Shown piece after piece: positions 56,728 to 64,000 of a stretch of DNA of 64,000 nt. The notes beneath the pieces are model-generated. The model was not told the DNA's origin, ran no database searches, and saw only the letters and a program-made list of their open reading frames with translations. Within the stretch, counting starts at the first letter, position 1. Each line of letters opens with the position of its first letter. A program made the position numbers and the translations under genes. Source of the stretch: DAHUXD01 sp963736455. Its GTDB lineage: Bacteria; Acidobacteriota; Thermoanaerobaculia; UBA5066; Gp7-AA6. The stretch lies in NCBI GenBank assembly GCA_963736455.1, contig CAVTON010000002.1:496001-560000 (forward strand), read 5' to 3'.

Positions 56728-59379
56728 CTACTGGACCTCGAGCCAGTAGTCGCTGAACGCGTGCGTGTCCGCGGCGCCGCAGAATGCGCCCGGGCTCTCG
56801 TAGGTTCGAACGACGCCGGGGACGGAATCCGTCACCGTCAGCGTGTACTCGAGGCTCGTCAGTCCCGTGTGGAAGAACCAGAACTCGCCGTCGATCGCGC
56901 GGACGTCGATCATCTTGACGACGATCTCGGGGAATTGAGGATCTCCGCTCACTTCGGGCAGGCTGAAGAATCCGAATTGATCGCCCGAGGCCATGGCGGT
57001 GCCGTGGAGGATGGCCGCCGAGCCGGGCCGGTGCGCGTCGAGGGTGACCGAGAATCGACCGCCGAGCAGCGACAGCCCGGCCGCTCCGGCCTTCGGCGCG
57101 TCCTGCAGCAGCATCGCTTCGTCCGACGCCGCCTGGGCGATGTGAAATCCGCCGCAGAAGGGCGCATCCGCCTTGCTGGTGTACGACTCCGTTTGTCCGG
57201 TCGCCGTGTCGGTCACCGTGAGAACGTAGGGAAGGGTCGTCAGGCTGGAGTAGAAGATCGGAGGGCCGCTCGCACCGAAGGTCCCTTCGGGAAGCATCTT
57301 GACGACGACCTCGGGCAGGTCGGGATTGCCGGTGGCGAAAGGCAGGGCGAAATACCCCGCGCGGTCGCCGAGCGACTTGGCCACGCCCGGATTGCTCGGA
57401 ACGTCTCCCGCCCGTGCGGCCAGCAGCTCGACGGCGTAGCGATTGCCGACGAGACACAGTCGTGCCGCGGTGGGAGAGCACGGATACGAGCTCTCCAGGT
57501 CGAGATCGAAGACGCCGCCTCCGAACGTGCCGGCGTGAAGCCACCGACCGTCCACCGAGATGACGAGCGATTGTCCTCGGAGCGGCTCGATACCCGAGGA
57601 GAATGGCTGCCAGGTTTGTGCGCCGTCGATCGTTCGATATACGCCGCCGTCGTCGGTCAAGCAGTAGAGATGGCCGGGCCTGACGGGATCGGCGAGGAGC
57701 GACAGGACGCGAAAGGAAGGCAGGCCCGCGCTCGCACCCTGCCAGGTCAGGCCGTCATCGGTGGTGCGAAAGACGCCTTCGGCCCCGACGTAGAAGACAC
57801 CGTCGAGAAAGGGATCCACGGCAATCGCGAGGACGGAGCTTCCGAAGTCGTACGCGTTCTTGGTCCAGCTCGCGCCGCTGTCCCGGCTCACGAAAATGGA
57901 GCCGCCCTCGGGGCCTGGATAATAACCGCCCTCCACGTCGTCGAAGTCGGACCCGGCGTAGATGGTGCCCGGCCGTTTGCTGTCGAAAAGGATGCTGTAA
58001 ATCTCCTGCGCCACGGCCGGGGTGCTCGCCCAGCTCTGCGCGCCGTCGTCGCTTCGGACCAGGCCGCCAATGGAGGCCGCCCAGACCCGCCCGGGCGAGC
58101 CGGGATCGACCGCCAGCGCCCAAACGTAATCGCTGCCAGGGAAAGCGGAGCTCGCCCAGTGAGCGCCGCTGTCGTTGGAGCGATAGACGGCAGATCCGCC
58201 GGCGTAAAGCGTCGAGGGATGCTCCGGATCGATCACGAGGGCGCGAAAAGGCGAGGACGAGCTCGCGGGCCCGCTGCCGAGCGACCAGGAGAGGCCTGCA
58301 TCCCCGGATCGGAAGAGACCGGCGTCGCCGATGCCCCAGACCGTCGAAGGATTCTGCGGGTCGGCCGCGAGCGCGTTGATGGCCGCCGAACGCAGCCCTA
58401 CGCTGGCAGGCGTCCAGCTGTCGCCGCGGTCCGGGCTGCGAAAGATGCCGATCGTCGTACCGGCGAACACGAGAGATCCGGACGCGTCGGAAGCGAAAGT
58501 CTGCACAATGCCGCTCGAGTCGGGCGCGACGGCTATGCGCACCCACGTCGCCCCGTCGCTGCTGGCGTACGCACCGGCGTCGGAGATGGCGAGGACGCGC
58601 GGAGCGGCGCCCGAGCCGTCACCCGGGACCTCGCGGATGAGAAATGGAGCCTCCGTGGACGGGAAGCTGGAGCAGGTCCAGGTCGCCGCGGAGTTTGTGC
58701 TCCGACAGAAAGTCCCCGATCCCCCGATATCGACGAGCCCGGAAGCGGCGTCCGCCGCGATGGCGGTGGGGGAGGGTATCGGAGTCGACACGCTGGTCCA
58801 GCTTACTCCGCGGTCGAGGCTCTGATGGACCTCGGGGTGGGGACTGGTGAGCTCGTCCCAGCCGAGGACGTAGATCGCGTGCGAATCGAAGGCGAAGGAA
58901 ACGCCGTCGCTGCCGGTAGGAGCGGTCGAAAGCCGCTGCCAGCTCGCTCCGGAATTCGTCGACTTCCAGATCCCTTCGTAGCCTCCGGAATAGAGCGTCG
59001 AGGGTTCTCCGGGATCGATCGCCGCCGCTTGCGAGTTAACGCCGGGGACTGGCGCCCACGTATCTCCCTCGTCCCGCGAAAAGTAGAGAGTGGGCGATGC
59101 CACCGCCAGGACAAGGGTCGCTGCAGGGCTCGCCACGACCTGCGGGATCCATTTCCCGGCCAGTGTCGTTTGGATCCACGTCGCGCCGCCGTCGCGGGAG
59201 CGGAAGACGCCCGTGGGAGTCGCGGCGTAGGCAACCCCGTCGCCGACCGCGACGTCGTTGACCACGCCGGCACCCGTGGGGCCGTGAGAAGTCCAGACGC
59301 TCTCCTGGGCCGGCGCGGCCGCCGCCAGAGCGATCCCCAGAAGGGCCGAGACGGTCGACGCGTACCGGGCAATCTTCAT
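56728..59379 (-). CDS. Secreted Asp-box beta-propeller protein, paralogue 3
   Basis: The 883-residue protein has a different signal peptide (YASTVSALLGIALAAAAPAQ) and a more diverged propeller, but the same Asp-box pattern (SRDGGATW, SRDEGDTW, STNSGASW, SPDRGDSW, SGDAGLSW). The twin C-terminal modules are shared; about 440 bp (56912-57357) are nearly identical to the other copies. It ends YWLEVQ. As the first gene of the tandem set it faces the winged-helix/FHA regulator gene across a 418-bp divergent intergenic region. Probably secreted; ligand unknown. Confidence 0.87.
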   Translation of the reverse strand: MKIARYASTVSALLGIALAAAAPAQESVWTSHGPTGAGVVNDVAVGDGVAYAATPTGVFRSRDGGATWIQTTLAGKWIPQVVASPAATLVLAVASPTLYFSRDEGDTWAPVPGVNSQAAAIDPGEPSTLYSGGYEGIWKSTNSGASWQRLSTAPTGSDGVSFAFDSHAIYVLGWDELTSPHPEVHQSLDRGVSWTSVSTPIPSPTAIAADAASGLVDIGGSGTFCRSTNSAATWTCSSFPSTEAPFLIREVPGDGSGAAPRVLAISDAGAYASSDGATWVRIAVAPDSSGIVQTFASDASGSLVFAGTTIGIFRSPDRGDSWTPASVGLRSAAINALAADPQNPSTVWGIGDAGLFRSGDAGLSWSLGSGPASSSSPFRALVIDPEHPSTLYAGGSAVYRSNDSGAHWASSAFPGSDYVWALAVDPGSPGRVWAASIGGLVRSDDGAQSWASTPAVAQEIYSILFDSKRPGTIYAGSDFDDVEGGYYPGPEGGSIFVSRDSGASWTKNAYDFGSSVLAIAVDPFLDGVFYVGAEGVFRTTDDGLTWQGASAGLPSFRVLSLLADPVRPGHLYCLTDDGGVYRTIDGAQTWQPFSSGIEPLRGQSLVISVDGRWLHAGTFGGGVFDLDLESSYPCSPTAARLCLVGNRYAVELLAARAGDVPSNPGVAKSLGDRAGYFALPFATGNPDLPEVVVKMLPEGTFGASGPPIFYSSLTTLPYVLTVTDTATGQTESYTSKADAPFCGGFHIAQAASDEAMLLQDAPKAGAAGLSLLGGRFSVTLDAHRPGSAAILHGTAMASGDQFGFFSLPEVSGDPQFPEIVVKMIDVRAIDGEFWFFHTGLTSLEYTLTVTDSVPGVVRTYESPGAFCGAADTHAFSDYWLEVQ
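56912..57357 (-). repeat. Homogenised block of paralogue 3
   Basis: This segment is nearly identical to the corresponding DNA of paralogues 1 and 2, and identity stops abruptly at about 57357. The sharp edge suggests gene conversion rather than uniform constraint. Confidence 0.75.
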
Positions 59380-59401
59380 GACATCCTCCCTGGGCCGTCT
59401 T

Positions 59402-59470
59402 CCGTGTACGCCTCGTTCCCGCGGCGCGCAAACCGATTTTCGATCAGCGTTTCATCAGCAAAACGAAACC
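59402..59470. repeat. Direct repeat copy A in the divergent regulatory region
   Basis: About 69 bp, beginning CCGTGTACGCCTCG, containing CGCAAACCGATT and GATCAGCGTTTCATCAG and ending CGAAACC, recurs 246 bp further on with roughly 80% identity. This copy lies just upstream of paralogue 3. The rest of the 418-bp gap (59380-59797) shows no gene or other clear signal. Confidence 0.65.
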
Positions 59471-59647
59471 GCTATCGTGTCGGTCGCGCCGCCCGCATCC
59501 GTGCTACGACCGGCGTGCTCGGCAGAGGCCGTGGAGGCGAGAAAATGAGACCTGGCAGCGCGAAGAAAGCCCGAAGAAAAGGCCGGTAGTCCCCGGTGTG
59601 TAGCGGGTGCCTTCCATGGGGTTATCCCTTTCGCTTGTGCCTTTCTC

Positions 59648-59717
59648 CCGTGTACGCTTCGATCCCGCCGGCACGCAAACCGGATTGCGATCAGCGATTC
59701 ATCAGGAGGCCGAAACC
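59648..59717. repeat. Direct repeat copy B in the divergent regulatory region
   Basis: This 70-bp copy begins CCGTGTACGCTTCG and contains CGCAAACCGGATTGCGATCAG and ends CGAAACC (first part given). It lies 80-150 bp upstream of the winged-helix/FHA gene start. Copies in front of both divergent genes make it a candidate operator. Confidence 0.65.
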
Positions 59718-59797
59718 CCAGGCTCGGGGTGCTGCGATAGGATCGCGTTGGCGGCGAGCCGATTTCTCGGGTGGCACTTGTTGTTGGCCGGTTACCG

Positions 59798-60469
59798 ATG
59801 AGGCTTACGTTCGGCGACTTCGTCTTTGATCGGGACACTCGCGAGGTGACCCGCAGCGGCCGGCCGCTGCCGATTTCACCCAAGGCCTTCATGCTGCTCG
59901 ACCTGCTCATAGAGTACCGGCCCCGGGCGGTGTCCACGGAGGACATCCGCTCGCGTCTCTGGCCCGACGTCCACGTCTCCGGCGCGAACCTCGGAAACCT
60001 CGTCGTCGAGCTGCGCTCCGCCATGGCCGATGACGCGCGCAAGCCCCAGGTCATCCGGACGGTTGCACGTTTCGGCTACGCCTTCATCGCTCCGGTCGCG
60101 CAGGAAGGTGGCCGTGTGGGGATTGAGGCCGGGTCGCCTGGTGTCGCCTATCGGCTGGTCTGGGGACGTCGCGAGATTGGCCTCGAACCTGGAGACAATC
60201 TCATCGGCCGGGATCGGGAAGCCGTCGTCTGGATCGACGACGAATCGGTTTCGCGCCGCCACGCCAGGATCTCGATTGCCGACGGAGGGGCCTCGATCGA
60301 AGACCTTGGAAGCAAGAACGGCACCTGGGTCGACGGGAACAGGATCCGGAATGCCGTGTTTCTGGCGGCCCGCGCCGTGGTCCGGATCGGGCCCGCGACG
60401 ATGACCCTGCGCGTCCTCAAGCGGACGGGTTCGACTCGCTCGACCGTGAAGGAGCGTTCTTCCCAATGA
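59798..60469 (+). CDS. Winged-helix (OmpR-type) DNA-binding protein with FHA domain
   Basis: The 223-residue protein has an N-terminal OmpR/ToxR-type winged helix (residues 1-97: LTFGDFVFDRDTREV, ISPKAFMLLDLLIEYRPRAV, then VIRTVARFGYAFIAP) without a receiver domain. A C-terminal FHA domain follows (about 115-210) with the phosphothreonine-binding residues in LIGRD, DESVSRRHARI and LGSKNGTWVDG. It should bind DNA and read a phosphorylated partner or itself. Its stop overlaps the ATG of the kinase gene. ATG at 59798 is preferred over a GTG 27 nt upstream because it begins the conserved domain. Confidence 0.88.
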   Translation: MRLTFGDFVFDRDTREVTRSGRPLPISPKAFMLLDLLIEYRPRAVSTEDIRSRLWPDVHVSGANLGNLVVELRSAMADDARKPQVIRTVARFGYAFIAPVAQEGGRVGIEAGSPGVAYRLVWGRREIGLEPGDNLIGRDREAVVWIDDESVSRRHARISIADGGASIEDLGSKNGTWVDGNRIRNAVFLAARAVVRIGPATMTLRVLKRTGSTRSTVKERSSQ

Positions 60470-63081
60470 CGCTGCTTGCGGGTACGCGGCTCTCCTCCTA
60501 CGAGATCGTCCGGCCGCTCGGGGCCGGCGGCATGGGCGAGGTGTATCGGGCGCGCGATACGAAGCTCTCGCGGGACGTCGCGATCAAGGTGCTTCCGGCG
60601 GCGCTGGCGGGCGATGGCGAACGCCTGGCGCGCTTCGAAAAAGAGGCGCGCATGGCCTCGGCACTGAACCACCCCAACATCGTCACGATCTACGAGATCG
60701 GCCGTGCGGACGGGACTTCGTTCATCGCGATGGAGCTCGTCGAGGGGAAGACTCTGAGAGAGCTCGTTGCGGGCGGCCCCATCCCGATCAAGAAACTGCT
60801 TCCCCTGGCGGCGCAGATGGCCGACGGTCTGGCCAGGGCTCACGCCGCCGGGATCGTCCACCGGGACTTGAAGCCCGAGAACCTCATGGTCACGAGAGAC
60901 GGGTTCGTGAAGATCCTCGACTTCGGCCTGGCCAAACTCGTGCGCACGGGTTTCGAGGCCTCGCGCGGAACGGACCATCTCACGGTATCGCGGGGGACGG
61001 AGGCCGGGACGATCCTGGGCACCGTCGGGTACATGTCGCCCGAACAGGCCAGCGGGGAGCCGGCGGATTTCCGGTCCGATCAGTTCTCCTTCGGCTCGAT
61101 CCTGTACGAGATGATCATGGGCGGGCGCGCCTTCGAGCGTTCGACCCCCGCGCAGACGCTCTCCGCAATCATCGAATCGGAGCCGGAGGCCCTGGCCTCG
61201 GTGGCTCCGAGGACTCCCGCTCACCTCGTGTGGGTCGTCGAGCGGTGTCTTTCGAAGGATCCCGAGGAGCGGTACGCCTCGACCACGGATCTGGCGCGCG
61301 ATCTGGCGGCGCTGCGCGACCGCGCCTCGGGGATCTCCATTTCCGACGTCGAGCCGCCTGCCGCCCGCCGGCCTCGTCTGTCGCGCCGCGTGCTTGCCGC
61401 GGTGGCGAGCGCGATCACGGCTGCGGCCATACTGGCTGCCGTCTCCATGGCACGCCGGAGCGTCCGATATCAACCGCCGACCTTCCAGCAGATGACGTTC
61501 CGGCACGGAAGAGTACTGCGTGCTCGCTACACTCCCGACGGCGGATCCATCATCTACGGCGCCACCTGGGAGGGGGCTCCCTGGGAGATCTTCACCTCGC
61601 GCCTCGACGGCACGGAGTCGCGGCCCTTCGGCGTCAAGAATGCGGACGTCCTCGCGGTCTCGTCAAAGGGAGAGTTGGCGGTTCTGCTCAAGAAAACGTT
61701 TGCCGCGAGCGGCACCCTCGCCATCATGCCTCTGGCGGGCGGGGCCACGCGGGAGCTCCTCGAAAACGTCGTCGCGGCGGACTGGAGCCCCGATGGGACG
61801 CAGCTCGCCGTGGCGGTACGGGAGAACCACGAGATGAGGATCGAGTACCCGATCGGACGGATTCTGTACAAGACGAAGGGCCGCCTTGGCTATTCGATGC
61901 GCGTCTCGGGCAGCGGAAAGCAGATCGTTTTCGTCGAATCCCCGCCGTCCACGCAGGCTCTAGCGCCCGACGAACACGACCTCCGAATCGTGGACACGAC
62001 GGGAAAGGTGACGACGCTGGTTCGTGCCCAGACCCCCCAGGATCTCGTCGGGTGTCTCTGGTGGCGGGGCGATCGGGAGGTGCTGTTCGCCTCCCTGTCC
62101 TCGGATACCGTCAAGGGACACACCTCCGACATCGACGTCGTCGACCTGAGCGGCCGGGTCAGGACTCTTTACCGGGCAACCGGCGATTTCCTGCTCCACG
62201 ACTCGTCGGCGGACAGGCGAGTGCTTGTCGTGCAGCAGAAGTTCAGCGTTGACCTGATGTTCGGGTCCTCGACGGAGCCCTCCGAGAGAAACCTCGGGTG
62301 GCTCACCAGTTCCTGGCTCGATGACATCTCGGAGGACGGCGGGACGGTGCTTTTCCACGACACGACCGAGGTTTATCTTCGTCGCACGGATGGCTCTCCG
62401 GCGGTTCCCCTCCTTACTCAAGTTCGCAATGAGAAATCCTCCCTCTCGCCGGACGGCAAGTGGGTTCTGAGCGCGTCCGAATCGGAGCACGAGCTCAGAT
62501 TGACTCCGACGGGGCCGGGGCCGGGCAAAACAATCTCGATCGGCGAGCTCGTGCGCGAGGACTTCGGATTCATGCCGGACGGCAAATCGATCCTTTTCAC
62601 GGCGACCGGGAAGGACGGGCAGAAACGCCTGTATGTCTCCGACGAGACGAGCAAGGCCCCGCGCGCCATCTCGGAATCTGGCAGGCCCGACGAATTCCTC
62701 GTATCTCCGGACGGAAAGGAGATTGCCATAAAGGAGTCCGTGGTCTTGAAGGACACGGCGGGCGGACTGAGGATCTACCGGGTCGATGGCGGCCCATCGC
62801 GGGCTGTCGAGGGCTTGACTCTGGGAGACCACCTCCTGGCCTGGAGCGAGGATGGACGATCCCTGTTCGTTAGCCGCGACGGCCTCCCGGTGCGCATCGA
62901 GCGATTCGACCTGGCGACCGGACGAAAAGAGCTCTGGAAGACTCTCACTCCTCCGGACGCCGCGGGCTCGTATTATGTCGGCCCTGTTCTGGTCACGCGG
63001 AACGGACGCTATTGGGCCTACAGCGTCAACCGTGCGTCGCTTTCCGAGCTCTGGCAGTTGACCGGCCTCGCGACGCAGTGA
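60466..63081 (+). CDS. Membrane Ser/Thr protein kinase with C-terminal WD40/TolB-like propeller
   Basis: The 871-residue protein has an N-terminal Hanks-type kinase domain (12-280): glycine loop LGAGGMGEVYRA, Lys41, catalytic Asp134 in HRDLKPEN and Asp152 in DFG. All key residues are intact. One membrane helix lies at about 308-327. The remaining 540 residues form a TolB/WD40-like propeller (repeats such as YTPDGGSIIYGA, WSPDGTQLAVAV, LSPDGKWVLSAS, VSPDGKEIAIK), expected outside the cytoplasm as a sensor. ATGA coupling to the FHA regulator gene suggests that regulator is its substrate or reader. Confidence 0.93.
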   Translation: MTLLAGTRLSSYEIVRPLGAGGMGEVYRARDTKLSRDVAIKVLPAALAGDGERLARFEKEARMASALNHPNIVTIYEIGRADGTSFIAMELVEGKTLRELVAGGPIPIKKLLPLAAQMADGLARAHAAGIVHRDLKPENLMVTRDGFVKILDFGLAKLVRTGFEASRGTDHLTVSRGTEAGTILGTVGYMSPEQASGEPADFRSDQFSFGSILYEMIMGGRAFERSTPAQTLSAIIESEPEALASVAPRTPAHLVWVVERCLSKDPEERYASTTDLARDLAALRDRASGISISDVEPPAARRPRLSRRVLAAVASAITAAAILAAVSMARRSVRYQPPTFQQMTFRHGRVLRARYTPDGGSIIYGATWEGAPWEIFTSRLDGTESRPFGVKNADVLAVSSKGELAVLLKKTFAASGTLAIMPLAGGATRELLENVVAADWSPDGTQLAVAVRENHEMRIEYPIGRILYKTKGRLGYSMRVSGSGKQIVFVESPPSTQALAPDEHDLRIVDTTGKVTTLVRAQTPQDLVGCLWWRGDREVLFASLSSDTVKGHTSDIDVVDLSGRVRTLYRATGDFLLHDSSADRRVLVVQQKFSVDLMFGSSTEPSERNLGWLTSSWLDDISEDGGTVLFHDTTEVYLRRTDGSPAVPLLTQVRNEKSSLSPDGKWVLSASESEHELRLTPTGPGPGKTISIGELVREDFGFMPDGKSILFTATGKDGQKRLYVSDETSKAPRAISESGRPDEFLVSPDGKEIAIKESVVLKDTAGGLRIYRVDGGPSRAVEGLTLGDHLLAWSEDGRSLFVSRDGLPVRIERFDLATGRKELWKTLTPPDAAGSYYVGPVLVTRNGRYWAYSVNRASLSELWQLTGLATQ

Positions 63082-63119
63082 TCGGGCCGGGCGGGGTGCG
63101 AGAAGCCCGCGAGTTTCTG

Positions 63120-63125
63120 TATGCT
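63120..63125 (+). promoter_or_regulatory. -10-like hexamer before purL
   Basis: TATGCT (4/6) ends 9 nt before the purL ATG. purL is separated from purSQ by the 13-kb insert and needs its own promoter or read-through from the kinase gene, whose stop is 53 nt upstream. Confidence 0.35.
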
Positions 63126-63134
63126 GCGGGCCCG

Positions 63135-64000
63135 ATGACCGCGATCACTCCCGATCTCGTCGCGGAACACAACCTCTCCGAAGAGGAGTACCGCAACATC
63201 CTCGAGATCCTGGGCCGCGAGCCGAACCTCGTCGAGCTCGGCATCTTCTCGGCGATGTGGAGCGAGCACTGCTCCTACAAGTCCTCGCGCGTGCACCTGC
63301 GAAACTTTCCGACCACCGGGCCGCGCGTGATCCAGGGTCCGGGCGAGAACGCCGGCGTGGTGGACATCGGAGACGGCCTCGCCGTTGCGTTCAAGATGGA
63401 GTCGCACAACCATCCGTCCTTCATCGAGCCCTACCAGGGCGCGGCGACCGGCGTGGGCGGGATCCTGCGCGACGTCTTCACGATGGGCGCCCGGCCGATG
63501 GCTTCGCTCAACTCCCTGCGCTTCGGGCGGCTCGACGCGCCGCGCATGAAGCACCTCGTGGACGGCGTCGTGCGCGGCATCGCCGGCTACGGCAACTGCA
63601 TCGGGATCCCGACGCTCGGCGGAGAGACGACGTTTCACGAGGGCTACGACGGCAACATCCTCGTCAACGTGATGAATCTCGGAATCGTGAGGAGCGATCG
63701 CATCTTTCTCGGCCGGGCCGAGGGCGCCGGGAATCCGGTCGTCTACGTCGGGTCGAAGACCGGCCGCGACGGGATCCACGGCGCCACGATGGCGTCCGAG
63801 GAATTCGCGGCGAACGAGGCCAGCCAGAAGCGGCCGACGGTGCAGGTCGGCGACCCGTTCACCGAGAAGCTGCTGATGGAGGCGTGCCTCGAGCTCTTCC
63901 AGACCGACGCCGTCATCGGGATCCAGGACATGGGCGCCGCGGGCCTGACGTCTTCCTCCTTCGAGATGGCCGGCCGCGCCGGGAGCGGCGTCGAGCTCGA
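63135..64000 (+). CDS. purL: Phosphoribosylformylglycinamidine synthase subunit PurL (3' partial)
   Basis: The first 288 residues of the FGAM synthase large subunit are visible; the gene runs off the right edge. The sequence has the PurL signatures MWSEHCSYKSSR, GPGENAGVVDIG, FKMESHNHPSFIEPYQGAATG (in part) and GGETTFHEGYDGN, with QDMGAAGLTSSSFEMA near the end. It is the small, PurSQ-dependent type of PurL. It works with PurS and PurQ encoded at 49168-50107. Confidence 0.96.
   Translation, partial: MTAITPDLVAEHNLSEEEYRNILEILGREPNLVELGIFSAMWSEHCSYKSSRVHLRNFPTTGPRVIQGPGENAGVVDIGDGLAVAFKMESHNHPSFIEPYQGAATGVGGILRDVFTMGARPMASLNSLRFGRLDAPRMKHLVDGVVRGIAGYGNCIGIPTLGGETTFHEGYDGNILVNVMNLGIVRSDRIFLGRAEGAGNPVVYVGSKTGRDGIHGATMASEEFAANEASQKRPTVQVGDPFTEKLLMEACLELFQTDAVIGIQDMGAAGLTSSSFEMAGRAGSGVEL

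Noticed and set aside
56761..59589. A 942-codon open frame on the plus strand opposite propeller paralogue 3
   Set aside because: It is an antisense by-product of high-GC coding DNA: Arg/Gly/Ala-rich, without domains or signal peptide, while the minus strand has clear Asp-box repeats.
59772..59790. Sigma-54 promoter before the winged-helix/FHA gene (TGGCAC present)
   Set aside because: There is no GC 10 nt after the GG, so the -12 element is missing.

Overview
The window is high-GC DNA from a Gram-negative, LPS-bearing bacterium. Lipid A/Kdo/heptose genes (waaA, lpxK, an lpxL-type acyltransferase, waaF, a heptose kinase), a type IV pilus motor, a type II secretion/pilus-like export cluster, secreted Asp-box beta-propellers and a Ser/Thr kinase with a C-terminal propeller next to a winged-helix regulator together suggest Acidobacteriota, possibly Thermoanaerobaculia. 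This placement is an inference from gene content; no rRNA gene is present.

Layout. 1-6.5 kb: the end of a GH15 hydrolase, a small lipoprotein, superoxide dismutase, a low-affinity iron permease with a DUF2231 membrane protein, a PRC-barrel protein, and an ABC ATPase/permease with a LolA-like protein. Sigma-54-type promoters stand before several of these genes. 6.5-15 kb: a ketosynthase/methyltransferase/FAD-reductase operon, moeA with an alpha/beta hydrolase, an FmdB-type zinc ribbon, galU and an exported propeller protein. Many genes here have a -10 hexamer exactly 6 nt before the start codon, so their mRNAs look leaderless. 14.9-17.1 kb: a large membrane protein that appears frameshifted. 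17.1-25.1 kb (minus strand): pilB, pilT, pilC, pilS, pilR and a DUF192 lipoprotein. 25.1-32.3 kb (minus strand): two LPS-core blocks separated by an HNH endonuclease gene and a palindromic repeat array.

32.4-45.7 kb (plus strand): an ECF sigma/anti-sigma pair, then a tightly coupled export cluster: secretin-domain protein, GspF, GspE, PilM-, PilN-, PilO- and PilP/GspC-like proteins, a secretin with a C-terminal cohesin domain, three prepilin-like proteins and an M16 peptidase. The first prepilin has an abnormally long leader made of three 66-bp REP-like repeats. 45.8-50.1 kb: a methyltransferase, a seven-unit palindromic repeat array, dut, an MBL-fold hydrolase, purS and purQ.

50.1-63.1 kb: about 13 kb lies between purQ and purL, which are often neighbours. 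It holds three tandem Asp-box propeller paralogues (minus strand, one junction carrying an IS630 element). Divergent to them is a two-gene operon encoding a winged-helix/FHA regulator and a membrane Ser/Thr kinase with a WD40/TolB-like propeller. This is the strongest candidate for an undescribed system: a kinase/phosphopeptide-binding regulator pair that may control the neighbouring secreted propellers. purL runs off the right edge.
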